A stretch of DNA of 64,000 nucleotides, from positions 1-64,000 of the forward strand of contig JABYQR010000004.1 of NCBI GenBank assembly GCA_022592445.1, given 5' to 3'. A model generated the notes under the pieces. That model did not search any database and was not told the origin of the DNA. It saw only the letters and a program-made list of their open reading frames with translations. Made by a program: the position numbers and the translations under genes. The stretch comes from Cytidiella melzeri (taxonomy: Eukaryota > Basidiomycota > Agaricomycetes > Polyporales > Irpicaceae). Of the stretch, positions 1 through 11,400 are shown in pieces. Every line of letters starts with the position of its first letter. Position 1 is the first letter of the stretch.

Positions 1-448
1 GAGCGTATTGCTGACGTAATGTCGCCCAAAAGAGAGATGGTTTGGCCTAAGGGCACAATGCCGAGCTAATGTCGCCGCAAGGTGAAGATCGAGAGGGTGT
101 GTGCCTAGAGCGCGGGGCTCATAACCTGTTGTTTTTTGCAGGGTTTTGATGCGCGCACGGAAAGGGGGCTCGAAGGGATGAACACAATGTTATTAAAAGC
201 TACAAAAATACAGGGTTTTTATAATATTTTAGAGAAACAGATAGGTCAAAACGGGAATGTCAAAGCTAGTAATCCGCGTGGAATGACAAAGGCGGGCGGC
301 AGGAACAAGCGGATATAAACAAAAATCAGGTGGAAAACTTAAAATAACAACAGCTTGTGTGTCATCTGGATAATTTAAAGTCTCACTTTTTCACACTGCA
401 CCCAAAACAAGTGGAATTTTTAGTCAGCCAGATTACACATGCCCTGCA
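1..448. other. AT-rich intergenic sequence, no gene seen
   Basis: No convincing coding region. The short open frames here have no recognisable domain. The stretch runs into the left arm of the inverted repeat that starts near 449. Confidence 0.5.
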
Positions 449-960
449 TAGGCCCCAGTTTGAATCCTGTGTTGTGCATTCTGTTAATTTGACTTTCTGT
501 CCAAGTGGGCTAAGTGTAATTGATGGAAGTAACAAAATCCTAATGTAATGGATACTTCATAAGTCTATAACAAAAGGGATAAGCTGAGGTTCAATCTGAG
601 TCTGAGCAGTCTTTTTAGGTAATCTGGCCATAACTTCCTCACTCCTTCTTTGAATTGAAAGCACTTGTTACCAGCACATTGGCCAGACATAGAGCTATTC
701 AATGGTGTATGATATGTGTCCATTTGTCCATTTGCAAACTTTGAAAATGAAAAAACTATGTTTTGATCAGAAGATATGATCCAATACAAAGTTTTGAAGG
801 GTTGGTAATAAAGTCAGTGTGGTGCCATCAATTCACTTCATTATAATGATACAGGAACTGTGACTGAGTGTACTTCCCATCAAATTCCCACAATTTGGGG
901 GACAGTTGTGTTACACCTCAGGGGACATTGAAGCAGTTGTCTGCACTGGAACAATTCTAC
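449..960 (+). repeat. Left arm of a long inverted repeat
   Basis: Read along the plus strand, this arm matches the reverse complement of about 3960-4506 with scattered mismatches and small indels. Landmarks in both arms, in the same order, are a block around GGCCCCAGTTYGAATCCTG, the stretch reading GCTGAGGTTCAATCTGAGTC, a GCACTTGTTACCAGCACAT-like block, and GGTGCCATCAATTC. Arms are ~510-550 bp, separated by ~3 kb. The arms could be long terminal inverted repeats of a decayed DNA transposon or two copies of one repeat inserted head to head. No target-site duplication was identified. Confidence 0.7.
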
Positions 961-968
961 TTCATTCT

Positions 969-1361
969 TCAGGAATTATAACAGTTCCATGTCTGTCTTG
1001 ATGGCAGTTGAAACAGCAACATTTTGCCAGGTCTGTGATGGATCAGCTTCTTGATGCCACCACAATTTCCGCAGATCTCATGCATGGCTTTGCAGTCTGC
1101 AGTGAGGTGTCTTGTGGCAATGCTCTGACACTTGAGGCACCTTCTGGACTCCAGTAAGTTTTTCCTCGCTTGTAGCAACTTACCACAGATGCTGATCCCA
1201 GCATCCCTTATGAACTTGTTTCCTGTTTCTGGTGTTGAGATCTGAAGCGATAGAAGGGCAGTATGCTGTTGTGCTATACGGTGTTCTAGGAGTTTGATCC
1301 AGTGTGCATCTGTGATTGTTCCTTTCACCAGCTTGTTCTGCTCTTCTAATTGTCTTAACAT
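969..1361 (-). pseudogene. Eroded retroelement ORF1/gag-like fragment with zinc knuckle
   Basis: A 130-codon minus-strand open frame. Its C-terminal half has a CCHC-type pattern, CLKC then six residues, H, four residues, C, followed by CGNCGG. Such knuckles are typical of ORF1 (gag-like) proteins of non-LTR retrotransposons and of LTR gag proteins. There is no intact element around it, no reverse transcriptase nearby, and the frame is closed on both sides, so this is best read as a relic. It lies inside the large inverted repeat. The class (LINE rather than LTR) is inferred from the spacing of the cysteines and is not certain. Confidence 0.5.
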
Positions 1362-2189
1362 GTTTTGGTCTTGAACTGTGAAGTGGATTGAAGTGAAAAT
1401 CTCTCAGTAGTTGGTATGTTTGGTTTCAAATGTTACCTCTCCTCCTCTCCTGAAGTGCTCTAAGAAGGAGTGTCAGGTCTCCAGGCTGTTGGCCCACTTC
1501 GCGCTCACCACTGACTTCATCTTGTATAAGAGCTCTCCATTGCCTGTTTGCCACAGTCCCTTGAATGTCACAGGATCTGATGCCTGCATCAGTTGAAGAG
1601 CCAGATTAGCCTTCTTCAGCAAGATCTCCTCTGTGAGTGGTTCTTCGGATTTGTTTCAGGCGTAGCCATCAATGATCACCTGCCTGTTGCTGATTTCCGC
1701 ATGTGCAATGGTGCTAGCATGGGCAGAGGGGAGCACATTTCCATTGGCCAGAGCAGCTAATTGTGTGTTGGAGGTTGGTGTTGTCTGGGTATAGAGCTAA
1801 GAGGTGTGCTCTGTGAGGAACTTAGATGCCTGCATAATTTTTGTGATTGTCAGGATCACAACCAAACTCAAGGATGAGCAAGGAAGTGACAGGGAGGAAC
1901 AGCAAGAGAAATCATGGAAAATGACAAAGGAGATGTGTATGATGAGGAGAAGTAGGGATGCGACAACATGGGATAAGCCAACAGTGAGGTGAATGTTACC
2001 TATAGACCAGGAGGTAGAATTTGAGGTCTTTAGGTAGCTACAGAGTGGGTTTATATACATCTCAGACAAGAAACCCTGGTACTGGGTCTGTACTCCTAAC
2101 AATGCCGTGGAAATGTATGGTGTGCTATGGTGTGATGTTCTACAAAGACTAAAATGTTCCAGTACCTTCTATGATCATGTGAACAGCCT

Positions 2190-2300
2190 GTCACATATAC
2201 TTGATCACATGCAGGAGCCATGTGCCATCAATAAGATAAGATAAGGAAAAGAAAAAGAAAAGAAAAGATAAAAGTGCACATGTTTGTGACAGTGATGCCC
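2190..2300. repeat. Dispersed direct repeat, copy 1, with (GATAA)n tail
   Basis: Matches 7545-7640 in the same orientation: both read TACTTGATCACATGCAG, then AAGCCATGTG- or GAGCCATGTG-, then ATCAATAAGATAAGATAAG, an A-rich run and AAAAGTG. The A-rich GATAA tail is what non-LTR elements and SINEs often end with. The two copies are 5.3 kb apart. Confidence 0.6.
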
Positions 2301-2419
2301 AATACTGATCTGTCTTGCTTGCCTGCCAGAGACATTGCTGTAGTGGTGACCTTGTCTGCCATGCTGCTGAGCTTGTTGGTGCAAGTGTCAATATGCTGGA
2401 TGGTGCATTCCAGGTTTTC

Positions 2420-2668
2420 TCAAACTAATTTTGCAAAGTAGTATGCCTGGTAGTTTCTTTCAGTAGCTTTGGGGTATTCTGCTAGTGCCAGAATGCATTT
2501 CTTGATTGTGGCCAACTTCATGCCAGGTGCAATGTGCAGTAGCGCGGTGGTGAGGTCTTCTGTTGCAGGAGGACTGTCTGGTACTAGGCTCTGTCTGGTG
2601 AGAAAATTGTGCACCTCTTTGAAGGTCAAAGGTGCAGTGCCGGAGTCATCATGTTTGGGTGAGTCCAC
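2420..2668 (-). pseudogene. Retroelement-derived ORF fragment
   Basis: An 82-codon minus-strand frame that reads like the N-terminal part of a transposon-borne structural protein (a stretch around FKEVHNFLTRQSLVPDS and an acidic/Thr-rich linker). It is the same strand as the zinc-knuckle fragment at 969-1361 and the fragment at 8061-8456, with which it may once have formed a related ORF. No domain could be recognised with certainty, and no start or splice site was chosen. Confidence 0.35.
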
Positions 2669-3675
2669 CTCTCAGCCCCTGGATTGCGCTTGAGTGTGCA
2701 CTTTGGCGTAACTTATGCTGTCCCGCCCTGTCTAAAATTCTGTAACTAGGTATAGATGTTTCTGTACAATAGCCCTATGGTGTTCTCAGGTGTTCTTAGA
2801 GCATCTGAGTTGTGAACGACCTCTTTGCTGCAAGACTTGATGTTTCACAAGTAGGCATTCATAACTACCAGAATCACCAGTCCATATATACCTGCTTGTC
2901 TTGCAGGTCAACTTGTCACAGAACATAAGCTACACAAGACTTCTCTGACAAGCATATAGTAGGAGGACTATTAAAGTATTTGAGACAGGAATTTTGCAAG
3001 ATAGAACTACTTGATGAGATTACTCCAAGGTGCAGGCAGTATTACCCAGAATCATTTGATATCATCATTTCAACATGCTAGAGTATAGATTATTTACCCA
3101 AGTCTATGCCAGGAAGGCTACATTGGAATAGAAAAGATGTTTATAGTATTGAAGATCCCTTCAAAGAAGCAGACTTGGCAAGTACTGAACAAAACTAAGA
3201 TAAACAATAACCACAAGACAGTCAATCAGACATCAGAAAATCAACCAAGTAGATATGTAAATTCTACAGTAAGTAATTTTGTACCTGCTCAAGGTACAGT
3301 TAAAATCAGACACCTCAGTGAGGTGCAAGGTATGAAACTAGCCAAAACCAAAGAAATGACTTGGGAAAAAGCAAAACACCCAAGCAAAGGTGTAAGAAAC
3401 AAAAAACAAACTTAATTTGAACGACATCAGTGCCATCTGCAAAATCTACTATATGGCAGTATACCAAGAATAGCTGGAAGAATAAAGTCAAACACATTGG
3501 CTTCTGCAACGCATAAATTATCTCAGAGTGGATGCACACACTCATGCCATTACATTAAAGAAAAAGTGCACTACATGTCACACATATACAGAACTACTGT
3601 ACCGGTTGTCAGGGTGCACCTTCTGTTCTAGCAGTAATATTAGATAATGACATTGTCTTCAACTTTGAAAGTACT

Positions 3676-3909
3676 ATGCAGGCTAGTGGATATGAATTCA
3701 AGTTACATAGAATTATCTACCATGGTGACAATCAGTTCAATTGCTTTATCATTGATAACAATGGTCATATATGGTTTCATGATGGAATACATACTGGTAG
3801 ACATATTGAGTACAATGGTCATATTACAGGAATAGATGTTGATGTGTTAATGACAGGTAAGCAAGGGCACAGATGTTCAGTTGCAATATATACATGCTCT
3901 ACCAACTAA
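3676..3909 (+). pseudogene. Transposon-derived fragment with a YHGDNQF..WFHDGI motif
   Basis: A 77-codon plus-strand frame with the pattern HRIIYHGDNQF then about ten residues, IWFHDGI, TGR. This resembles the end of large fungal transposon proteins in which a Y-H-G-x-x-F block is followed by W-x-H-D-G-I, a layout reminiscent of the last strands of ubiquitin-protease-like folds. Only this short piece survives. The identification is from memory and weak. It sits between the arms of the large inverted repeat, so it could be a leftover of the element's internal gene. Confidence 0.35.
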
Positions 3910-3959
3910 CAGCTCTTTTAATTCAAGATGCACAACATATTTGTAGCATTTACAATTCC

Positions 3960-4506
3960 TGAAGAGGAAGTAGAATTGTTTCAGTGCAGGCAACTGCTTT
4001 GTTCTCCCTGTAGATGTAACGCTACTGTCCCCCAAGGTGTGGGAATTTGGTGAGCAATACACTCAGTAACATTTCTCGTATATGTAAAATGAAGGGAATT
4101 GATGGCACCGCACTGGCTTTGTAACCAACCATTCAAAACTTTGTATTGCATCACATTTACCAATCAAAATACAGTTTTTGATCATTACAGCTTACAAATG
4201 GACACAGATGGAGACGTGTTACACACCATTGCATAGTTTTATGTCTTGCAAATGTGCTGGTAACAAGGACTTCCAATTTGGAGAAGAATTGAGGAAGTTA
4301 TGGCCATATTACTGAGAAAGACTGCTCAGACTCAGATTGAACCTCAGCTTAATCCCTTTTGTTATAGGCTCATGAAGTATCTATTAGCATTTGGCTACTG
4401 CCATCAATCACATTAATACATGGGTATATCAATCATACTGAGCCTACTTCAAATAAACATTGAGAAAAAAATGCACAAGGCAGGATTCGAACTGGGGCCT
4501 CACACT
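3960..4506 (-). repeat. Right arm of the long inverted repeat, with a tRNA-like B box
   Basis: Reverse complement of the 449-960 arm (see that entry). On the minus strand it contains GTTCGAATCC, the consensus of a tRNA/SINE B box, about 15 bases upstream of a run of seven T. That is the arrangement of an RNA polymerase III unit. No full tRNA cloverleaf can be folded around it, so a SINE relic is more likely than a tRNA gene. Confidence 0.65.
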
Positions 4507-5340
4507 AGGGGCAAACACCAATTTCACATGCCTTGAAATTTGCATGATTACCCACTTAAATGTTAACTATTGGCAGATAATCCATAAGCAATTTTGGGCT
4601 TGGACTTGTTTCTTGATGTTTGAGAATACAAAATAATGCTATCCAAATTCTGTGCCTTCTCAGGGGCAGGAATTTCTGTTTTTTGAGTAGTAGTTAAATC
4701 AAAATGAAAAATGAAAGGAGGTTTACCTTTCAAGGCTCAGAGAACCAAGTGGAAAAGATGCCTTCCACGGATTCAGCGGGGTGTGGGAAAAGTGCATGAA
4801 AAAAACCAGAAAAGGAAAGAGTGGGTAGAATTTCTGGCGGCCTACCTTGTTGCATGCACGTGTTACTGAAAAGTTCTGGAAAGTTGTTTGCCACATTATG
4901 TTTGCCATCACCTGACACACATGGGAAATCTGTTGTTTTTTTACAATTTTAGGTAGGTTGGAAATCTGCCCGAAAGATCAATATTCACACAGATTTTTGG
5001 AGCGCAGAAAGGCTGCCAGTAGATAGGCTTGAAAATTTGTAGAAAAATCACAAAAATGTCTTTGATTGTATATTAATCTAACCCCCAAACATAACCAGAT
5101 ATTCACGGGATTTTTGACATATCAAATAACTCTCACAAAGATTCCACGCCATGTGAAATTGGCCTTTGCCCGCAGTGTCGGGGCCTCTGCAGGGCATGTA
5201 CAATCTGTCTGAGTGAAAAAATTGCCTTTTTTCAGGTGCAGTAAGAAAAAGGCAATTTTTTTCTCAGCCAGATTACACTCTTGGCCCGGCAACTCTGTGA
5301 CTGTGTGATTCACTGAGTTGTTATGGAGTTGTGTAATTCT
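4507..5340. other. AT-rich intergenic repeat sequence
   Basis: No gene seen. Around 5178-5210 the minus strand repeats part of the left inverted-repeat arm (CATGCCCTGCA followed by GAGGCCCC), and CAGCCAGATTACAC at about 5265 repeats the same arm on the plus strand. Pieces of one repeat family are therefore present at least three times here. Confidence 0.45.
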
Positions 5341-6700
5341 GGCACATTGGTAACACAATTTGTCACAAGTAACAAAATTACTTATCACAATAAGTATTCC
5401 TGGCAAGTTACTAATGAAAGGTGTTACTAGTGACACAATTACTTATCAAAGTAAGTATTCTGAGTATGTTTGTAATGAAATTTGTTACTAGTAACAAAGA
5501 TTACTTATCAAAGTAAGTAATCCTAACAATGTACTAAAGAAAGCTGTTACTAGTAACAAGATTACTTATTAAAGTAAGTATTCTGAGCATGTTGGTGATG
5601 AAAGTTGTTACCAGTAACAAAATTACTTATCAAAGTAAGTATTCCCAACAAGTTACTAATGAAAGTTGTCACTAGTAACAAAATTACTTGTCCAAGTAAA
5701 TGTTATAGGCAAATGAGTTACAAAAGCTTTTAGCCTAACAGAAATTACCAATAAAAGTAAGCATTCCTGGCAAGTTAGTTACATAGGATGTTATAAGGAA
5801 TAAAGGTACTTTCTGGAGTGAGAATTCATAATTAATTGTAAAAGTGAGTGATATGACAAGTTAAAAACAAAACCTGGTATTAATGGTGAGATTTAAAAAG
5901 TATGTAACACACGCAAGACAGGCAAAAGTGATTATTGCCAATAAAATTACCTCAAAAGATAAAAGTTCAAAATCACTTATGAAAGTAGGCACTTTGGGCA
6001 ATTAGATAACAACTACTCATAAAAGTAAGTATTCAGGGTAAATTGAAAACAAAATTAGCAACCACTGACAAGATGGCTAATAAATGTCATGCTTCAGAAT
6101 TAGGGCATGTTAGTAACAAACTTTCTTTGAATATTTGACAATTAGTTATTGTGGGTAAGTTAGGAACAAGGCAAGTTGGTGGAATTCAAGCATTCCAGTG
6201 AAATTTGTAACAAACTTGGGTAAAGTAGACATAAAAATTGTTATCAGTAACAAAATTACTCAAAAAAAGAGGATTCAAACTTCATTGAACAAAAGTATTC
6301 TGTGCATGTTAGTAACCAAGGTTGTTATCACCAACAAAATGATCTATAAACCTCATATTGATATTCAATGCAAGTTAGTCTGCAAGATTGTTATTGGTAC
6401 CAAAATTACTTATAACAGTAAGTTTTCCTGACAGATTAGAAGTAAAAGCTGTTACCAGTAACAAGGTTACTTGTCAGGTTAAGGGTTCACAATCACTTTT
6501 GGAAGTAACCATTCCAGGCATGTGAGTAACAAAAGTTGTTATCACTCTGAGGATTGCTTATAAAACTAAAGATTTTGAACCTGTTAATCACGAATGTTGT
6601 TACCTGTAACAAAGTCATACTCATAACAGCAAGAATTCCATTCTACTAATGGAAGCAGTTGTCAATTATTGGTCATGAATGTCGTTACTAGTAACAACAA
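5341..6700. repeat. 61-bp minisatellite with palindromic core
   Basis: Tandem array. The core GTTACTAGTAAC (a perfect 12-bp palindrome) or a one-base variant starts at 5362, 5423, 5484, 5546, 5607 and 5668, giving a period of 61 (once 62). Each unit then has ACTTATCAAAGTAAGT, a second inverted repeat with a 5-bp stem. After ~5730 the units become degenerate but the GTTACYAGTAAC core reappears near 6451, 6598 and 6684, so the array probably spans ~1.3 kb. No coding function is expected; the short frames across it are by-products of the repeat. Confidence 0.85.
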
Positions 6701-8060
6701 CAGAGTATATTGTGTCACAGGCAATAGGGACAGTGGCTGTTGGGAAAATGGGGAACTGTAGGACCGTAGCAACAAACTTAGGGAGCAGTTTGAGTTGCAG
6801 AATCACAGTGAGAGGTACGCAGTTGCAGTTAACTCAACACAGTTGCAAAGAAAAGGGGAAACTCTGGGGAGTTGTATTTTCTGGCAAAGATTTACAATGC
6901 AACTTGGCTTTTATAGCTATACTACATCTCCTAACTTAAGCCTTCTCTGACTATGTCCAATGTGCGAGCAACAGCCAAGACTCTAGACCTCTCGGCTCAG
7001 CGGAGACAAACACAGCAGAGCAAATTGGCAAACAACGTGACACAGCCTGCATGTGGACAGGGTATGGGTTGCAACTCCTAAACTTGTGCGAGTTTCAGTC
7101 TGCTGTGTATCCCGTGGAATGCCAATGGGGTGACACCCGGCAACTGGCAATAGGGGTCGTCTTGAAACACAACTTGAGTGCTAAGGATTCACCATTGGTG
7201 TTCTGCCGTGGTTCTAAGGAGTGTCTCGTTGTCCCAGTTCTTACCCGTTGGTCAGTCAGGCACAGCTTGCTGTGATCATGTGAGCCAGATGTGTTGAAGG
7301 TTGCAATGCCATCGGCAGTTGTACCAAAGTCCCTGAGTAAATCCTTGGATTGTCATTTGAAGCTCCCGAGGTTTGGCCAATAATCATTCCCAAAGCCTGC
7401 CGCTGCACTCGGGCATTCTCGCTCCACTTCTCAGACAGAGCGGTTCCACGCGATGAAGTTGTTAAGCCTGCGACAAAGTCGATTAGCACGCAATGGAGTT
7501 GGCCCGCAGGCCTGTGCAATTTCCAGTTGTTATCAACGGTCTGTAACATGTACTTGATCACATGCAGAAGCCATGTGTCATCAATAAGATAAGATAAGAA
7601 AAATAAGAAATAAAAGTGTGCATGTTTGTGATAGATAGATTCTCTCAGAGGTAGAGGTCTGGGCATAGGCCAGACAATAGCTATTGTTCTCCTTTAGGTA
7701 GTTCTTTTGTTCTTTCTTCACATACGGCTTCATGCCAAGCGTGGTCTGTGCACAGGCTCTGAAGTCTATATAAGCTGCTGTATGTACACTCTTAGCCCCC
7801 ATCTTGACCTCTTGGTCTTTACTGGGCTAGATAAGCAACCCCCTCCTGTACTACATAGCTGGTAGTACCCAATACTAACTTGGTCTTTACTGGGCTAGAT
7901 ATCTGAATAAGGTCTATAGCTGGTGGGAGCATTGTGCTACACGCCTGCCACCTCCCCCCCTCTTGTTGCTGCGTCGAGGTCCATCTCCGTGACAGTCTCA
8001 AGTAGGTCAATTTCACTGTAAGTTGACAAATATGGATGTAGAGCACAAGTGTCTGACTAT
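6701..8060. other. Repeat-rich sequence without a supported gene
   Basis: Contains the second copy of the GATAA-tailed repeat (7545-7640) and a short direct repeat, TTGGTCTTTACTGGGCTAG, at about 7812 and 7880, 68 bp apart. Open frames here are short and show no domain I know. Confidence 0.45.
7545..7640. repeat. Dispersed direct repeat, copy 2, with (GATAA)n tail
   Basis: Second copy of the repeat at 2190-2300, same orientation, with CATCAATAAGATAAGATAAG and an A-rich tail, then GTGCATGTTTGTGA-like sequence in both. Confidence 0.6.
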
Positions 8061-8456
8061 CTAGTGTGTCCCACTACTAGTTCTCCCATAGACACCAGTA
8101 TTGCCATACTTTGTCCATGTCAAAATATGGCCCAAGTTGGGATCAAGCCAGTGTTGGAACTTCCACATGGCCTTTTCTTCATCTGTTGCCAAAGGCGGCA
8201 ACCCTCCACCCAACCGGTGATATTTGACTACCTCTGCCTTTGTTAAATCCCATGCAAAGTCATTTGAATGCAGTCTGGCCAAGATGGCCACTTCATTCTT
8301 TGTAAACATGTTCTCAGGCAGGAGCGCTTGCAAAAGATGCTCCATGTTAATGTTGCTGCCTGTGCCTGTGGTCCGTCTCTGTGCTGGGTTGTGGGAGGCT
8401 GCTGAAGGGAGAAGGATAGAGAGATCCTGGACGGATGTTTGGAATGGCCAACACAT
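8061..8456 (-). pseudogene. Retroelement-derived ORF fragment
   Basis: A 131-codon minus-strand frame with a helix-rich, Trp-rich section (around EVAILARLHSNDFAWDLTKA and EKAMWKFQHWLDPN). The composition is protein-like, unlike its neighbours, but no domain is recognisable and nothing intact surrounds it. Interpreted as another relic of a transposon structural protein, on the same strand as the fragments at 969 and 2420. Confidence 0.35.
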
Positions 8457-11400
8457 TCACTGTATGGAGTGTGCCAGTGATAATGGCAGCAAACAAAAGA
8501 AGAGAGGTAGAGAATTGCATGGCAGTGTAGGATGTTGAATTGTGACAAAGGGGTTTGAGAAGCTGCTAGCTGTAAGAACAGGTTCAGTACAGTGACCAAA
8601 GGCAAGTGCAACACAGACAACAATGTACTGACTGACCAACACTGAAGGAAGCAATGAAAAGATGTGGAGCAACAGTTATTTGCTGAGGTAGGGGTGGCAA
8701 CGGGCTTTATTTATCTTGCGGTTCATGTGCAGTGTTCATGCAAAAGAACCGCGCGTGTGCACAGCAGAGGCAAAAAGACAGGAGTTTTCTCTGTTGCCTT
8801 GAGGACTGCTTGTCTGATGTAGGATGTGTTTGTTTCATCGGCATATAAAAGTAGCTCCGACCGTAGATAGGAGACCAGGAGTGTTTGGATGATGAATCTG
8901 ATCATAACGTGAGCTCGCAACCATGCTGAGACGTCTTCAGGTTTTATCTCAACAAATACTGTCCTGTGGATGTTGTATTTGATGCCTTCCTGCTCTCGCT
9001 GTCCCTCCAGTCGGCCTCCACCAACAAGCGCCATCGCAAATCTTTTGTGAGATCACCTCACTCTACGTTGCATCAACATTAACACCCAGGACGTCCGACT
9101 CTACTCCTTCAACTCTATCACCGTGGTCATCCCTGTCTTGCAGGCACACCGGCTTACAACGACCATCCCCGCTGTTAGGAGTCCCTGGCTCGAGGCCAGG
9201 GGGAGCTCTTGGGCAAATGGAACAGATTATAGCAAAAGAGTACCTTCGTAGGTAAATTTCAAGACGAGTCTGATACAAGGTCCAGCTGGAAGAGAAGTGC
9301 TTGCGCATACAGCTCTCGCGTTTCTCACTGCACATTATTGTTCATCCTGCCTCTCCAGCCTACTCGCTCGCCTCACTCCGAAAACTCCCCATTGCTAGCC
9401 CCGAGGACAGTGTCAGTACTCAAAAACACCTCGCACGCATTTATACTGAACGTCTCACAGAGCCCGCGGTCGCCACGCACTACACTCACCAACATGCTCT
9501 TCCTCAATGCAGGCGATTCTCTCGTTTAATCTTCAAATACCAATCTCACCGAACCACTCACAACCATAACTTCACGCGAGAGCGTCTTTGCGCAAAACAA
9601 GACACCTCTTGCTCACGCAATCCTAATCACGCCTACGCTTCAAATATCGCCCTAGTTCACTGAAATCAGCGCGATCGCTCAACCAAGATTTCGGCGCGGA
9701 TGGCGCGCTCTCAGCTGAATCCCGAACAGCGGTCACTTATGCACTGGCCTCTTCCTGGTTTATAACAACGTCACCTCCCAGCGGACACCGGCGCCCACCC
9801 TCCGGTGGCGCGTCAGGCCACCACACTGTCTGTAAGTGACTACCCCTTCCTCTACCATAGCACAAGCCATCGGAATAGTCAGCTTACAAGTAAAGGCAGC
9901 GCTTCTCCAGACGTACTAGGACCTCGTTGGACTTTCCAGACCTCTTGGACATCGTACTCATTGGGTTTCGAAGGCCTGTTGTTCGAAACTCGAGTATTCC
10001 CTCGCGTGTGGTCAGCCCGCCTGCGCCGATTTTAGTCCCTCCTCGTACACCCTTCAAGCTCTCCGATTGCGATCAAGCCTCTCCGTCAGCTATCAGACAG
10101 CAGTTTCTCGAGACGCCGTGCGCTTTCACTCGTCTCGGCTGGACCTTCTCCTGCCCCTGACGACACCCCCTTGTTCCTCCCGAGAAGTGGCTTGCTTCTC
10201 ACGAGGGCAAGCCGTGCACAGCGGGATTCTGTCTCCATGGGTCGCAATACGAAGCGCTGCGATGGTCTCGCCGCCGTTCAGTGGTATTCTTGAGGCACCG
10301 CCGTCCTCGGCCATGAATTCGGCAGATGTTGTGTCGGCTATCACAGGCGTGCTGTCGATTATACAGGTGGTCAGCGCCTCGAGCTTGCCAGTGAGCCTCG
10401 CCAGCACCGTCGATCAGACGTGCGTACACGGACCCTGTGCCAACTTATCCTTCCTCGTCGGCCGACCACAGGCTGTTGTTTCCCTCAGCTCAATGAGCTC
10501 TCCACTCTGTCTGTCCCTCTTCCGTTGTTGCGCTCTGCGACGCCATCACGATCCTCATCGCCTGCTCCACGTTCGACTTCGCTTCTCAATACGCTCGATA
10601 ACGAGGACCTGTCTGCTAGCTCGATGTTCCACGCAGAACCAGAGGTGGTCCTCTTTCTTTTCACCACGACCGCGTCTCCCTTCTTCCTATGGTCCCACGT
10701 ACTCCGACCAGTGTGGGCGACTTGACCACGCTCCTCATGAGAGCACGAGATGTCTTTGTTTCCTCCGTCACCAGTTCTCACAATTTGTCGGCAGGGCTTG
10801 GCGGATTGCGGTATCCCATGTCAGACTCGTCTTCGCCTCAATTCCAGACGACTTCCGTCAAGTGCAGAAGATTCACGATGGAAAACGATACTCAGTGGAC
10901 GTTCACCTCTTGGAAGCTCCAGTCGGTTGTGTCTACCCCGATCAAGCAGTCGTCGGATCCGTATGGTATTCGGCCGCTCCCTATAATACTGTTCGGACAG
11001 AAATCCCAGAGGGAATGGAGCGGCGGAAACGCTGAGCGCAGATTCTCAGGACTCCGTGATTACGGATTGTTCAAAGCAGGACGCTCCGTTCGATCAGATG
11101 GGTGCTGAGTAGCCTACCAGGTTGACGCTTGATTTACACTTTCACGTTCTGTGGTTCTAGACGACGAATGACTCAGGCGGCCATGGTTGACAATTGCATC
11201 CACTCTTGCAGAGCTCATATATACGGCTAGGACCGTAAGCTGACAGCCTCTGTATCTTTATATGCTGAACATATAGAAGTCGTAGGATGTAGAGACGTTA
11301 AATGTTGCGGATTTCGCGTCATGCGCGGTAGAACAGGTAAAGCCTTATGACCGAAGTGGGCCCCTGGCAAACAACACGTCTCACTGCACCGTATGTCTAG

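Noticed and set aside
4440..4520. tRNA gene at the B-box
   Set aside because: No acceptor, D or anticodon arm can be folded around it; only the T-arm consensus and a T run are present.
5341..6700. CRISPR-like array
   Set aside because: Units are contiguous 61-bp tandem repeats with no unique spacers, in a eukaryotic genome.
10067..11035. 322-codon plus-strand ORF
   Set aside because: Ser/Arg/Cys-rich, no domain, competing long frames on both strands, no splice or promoter support; composition fits chance openness in GC-richer DNA.
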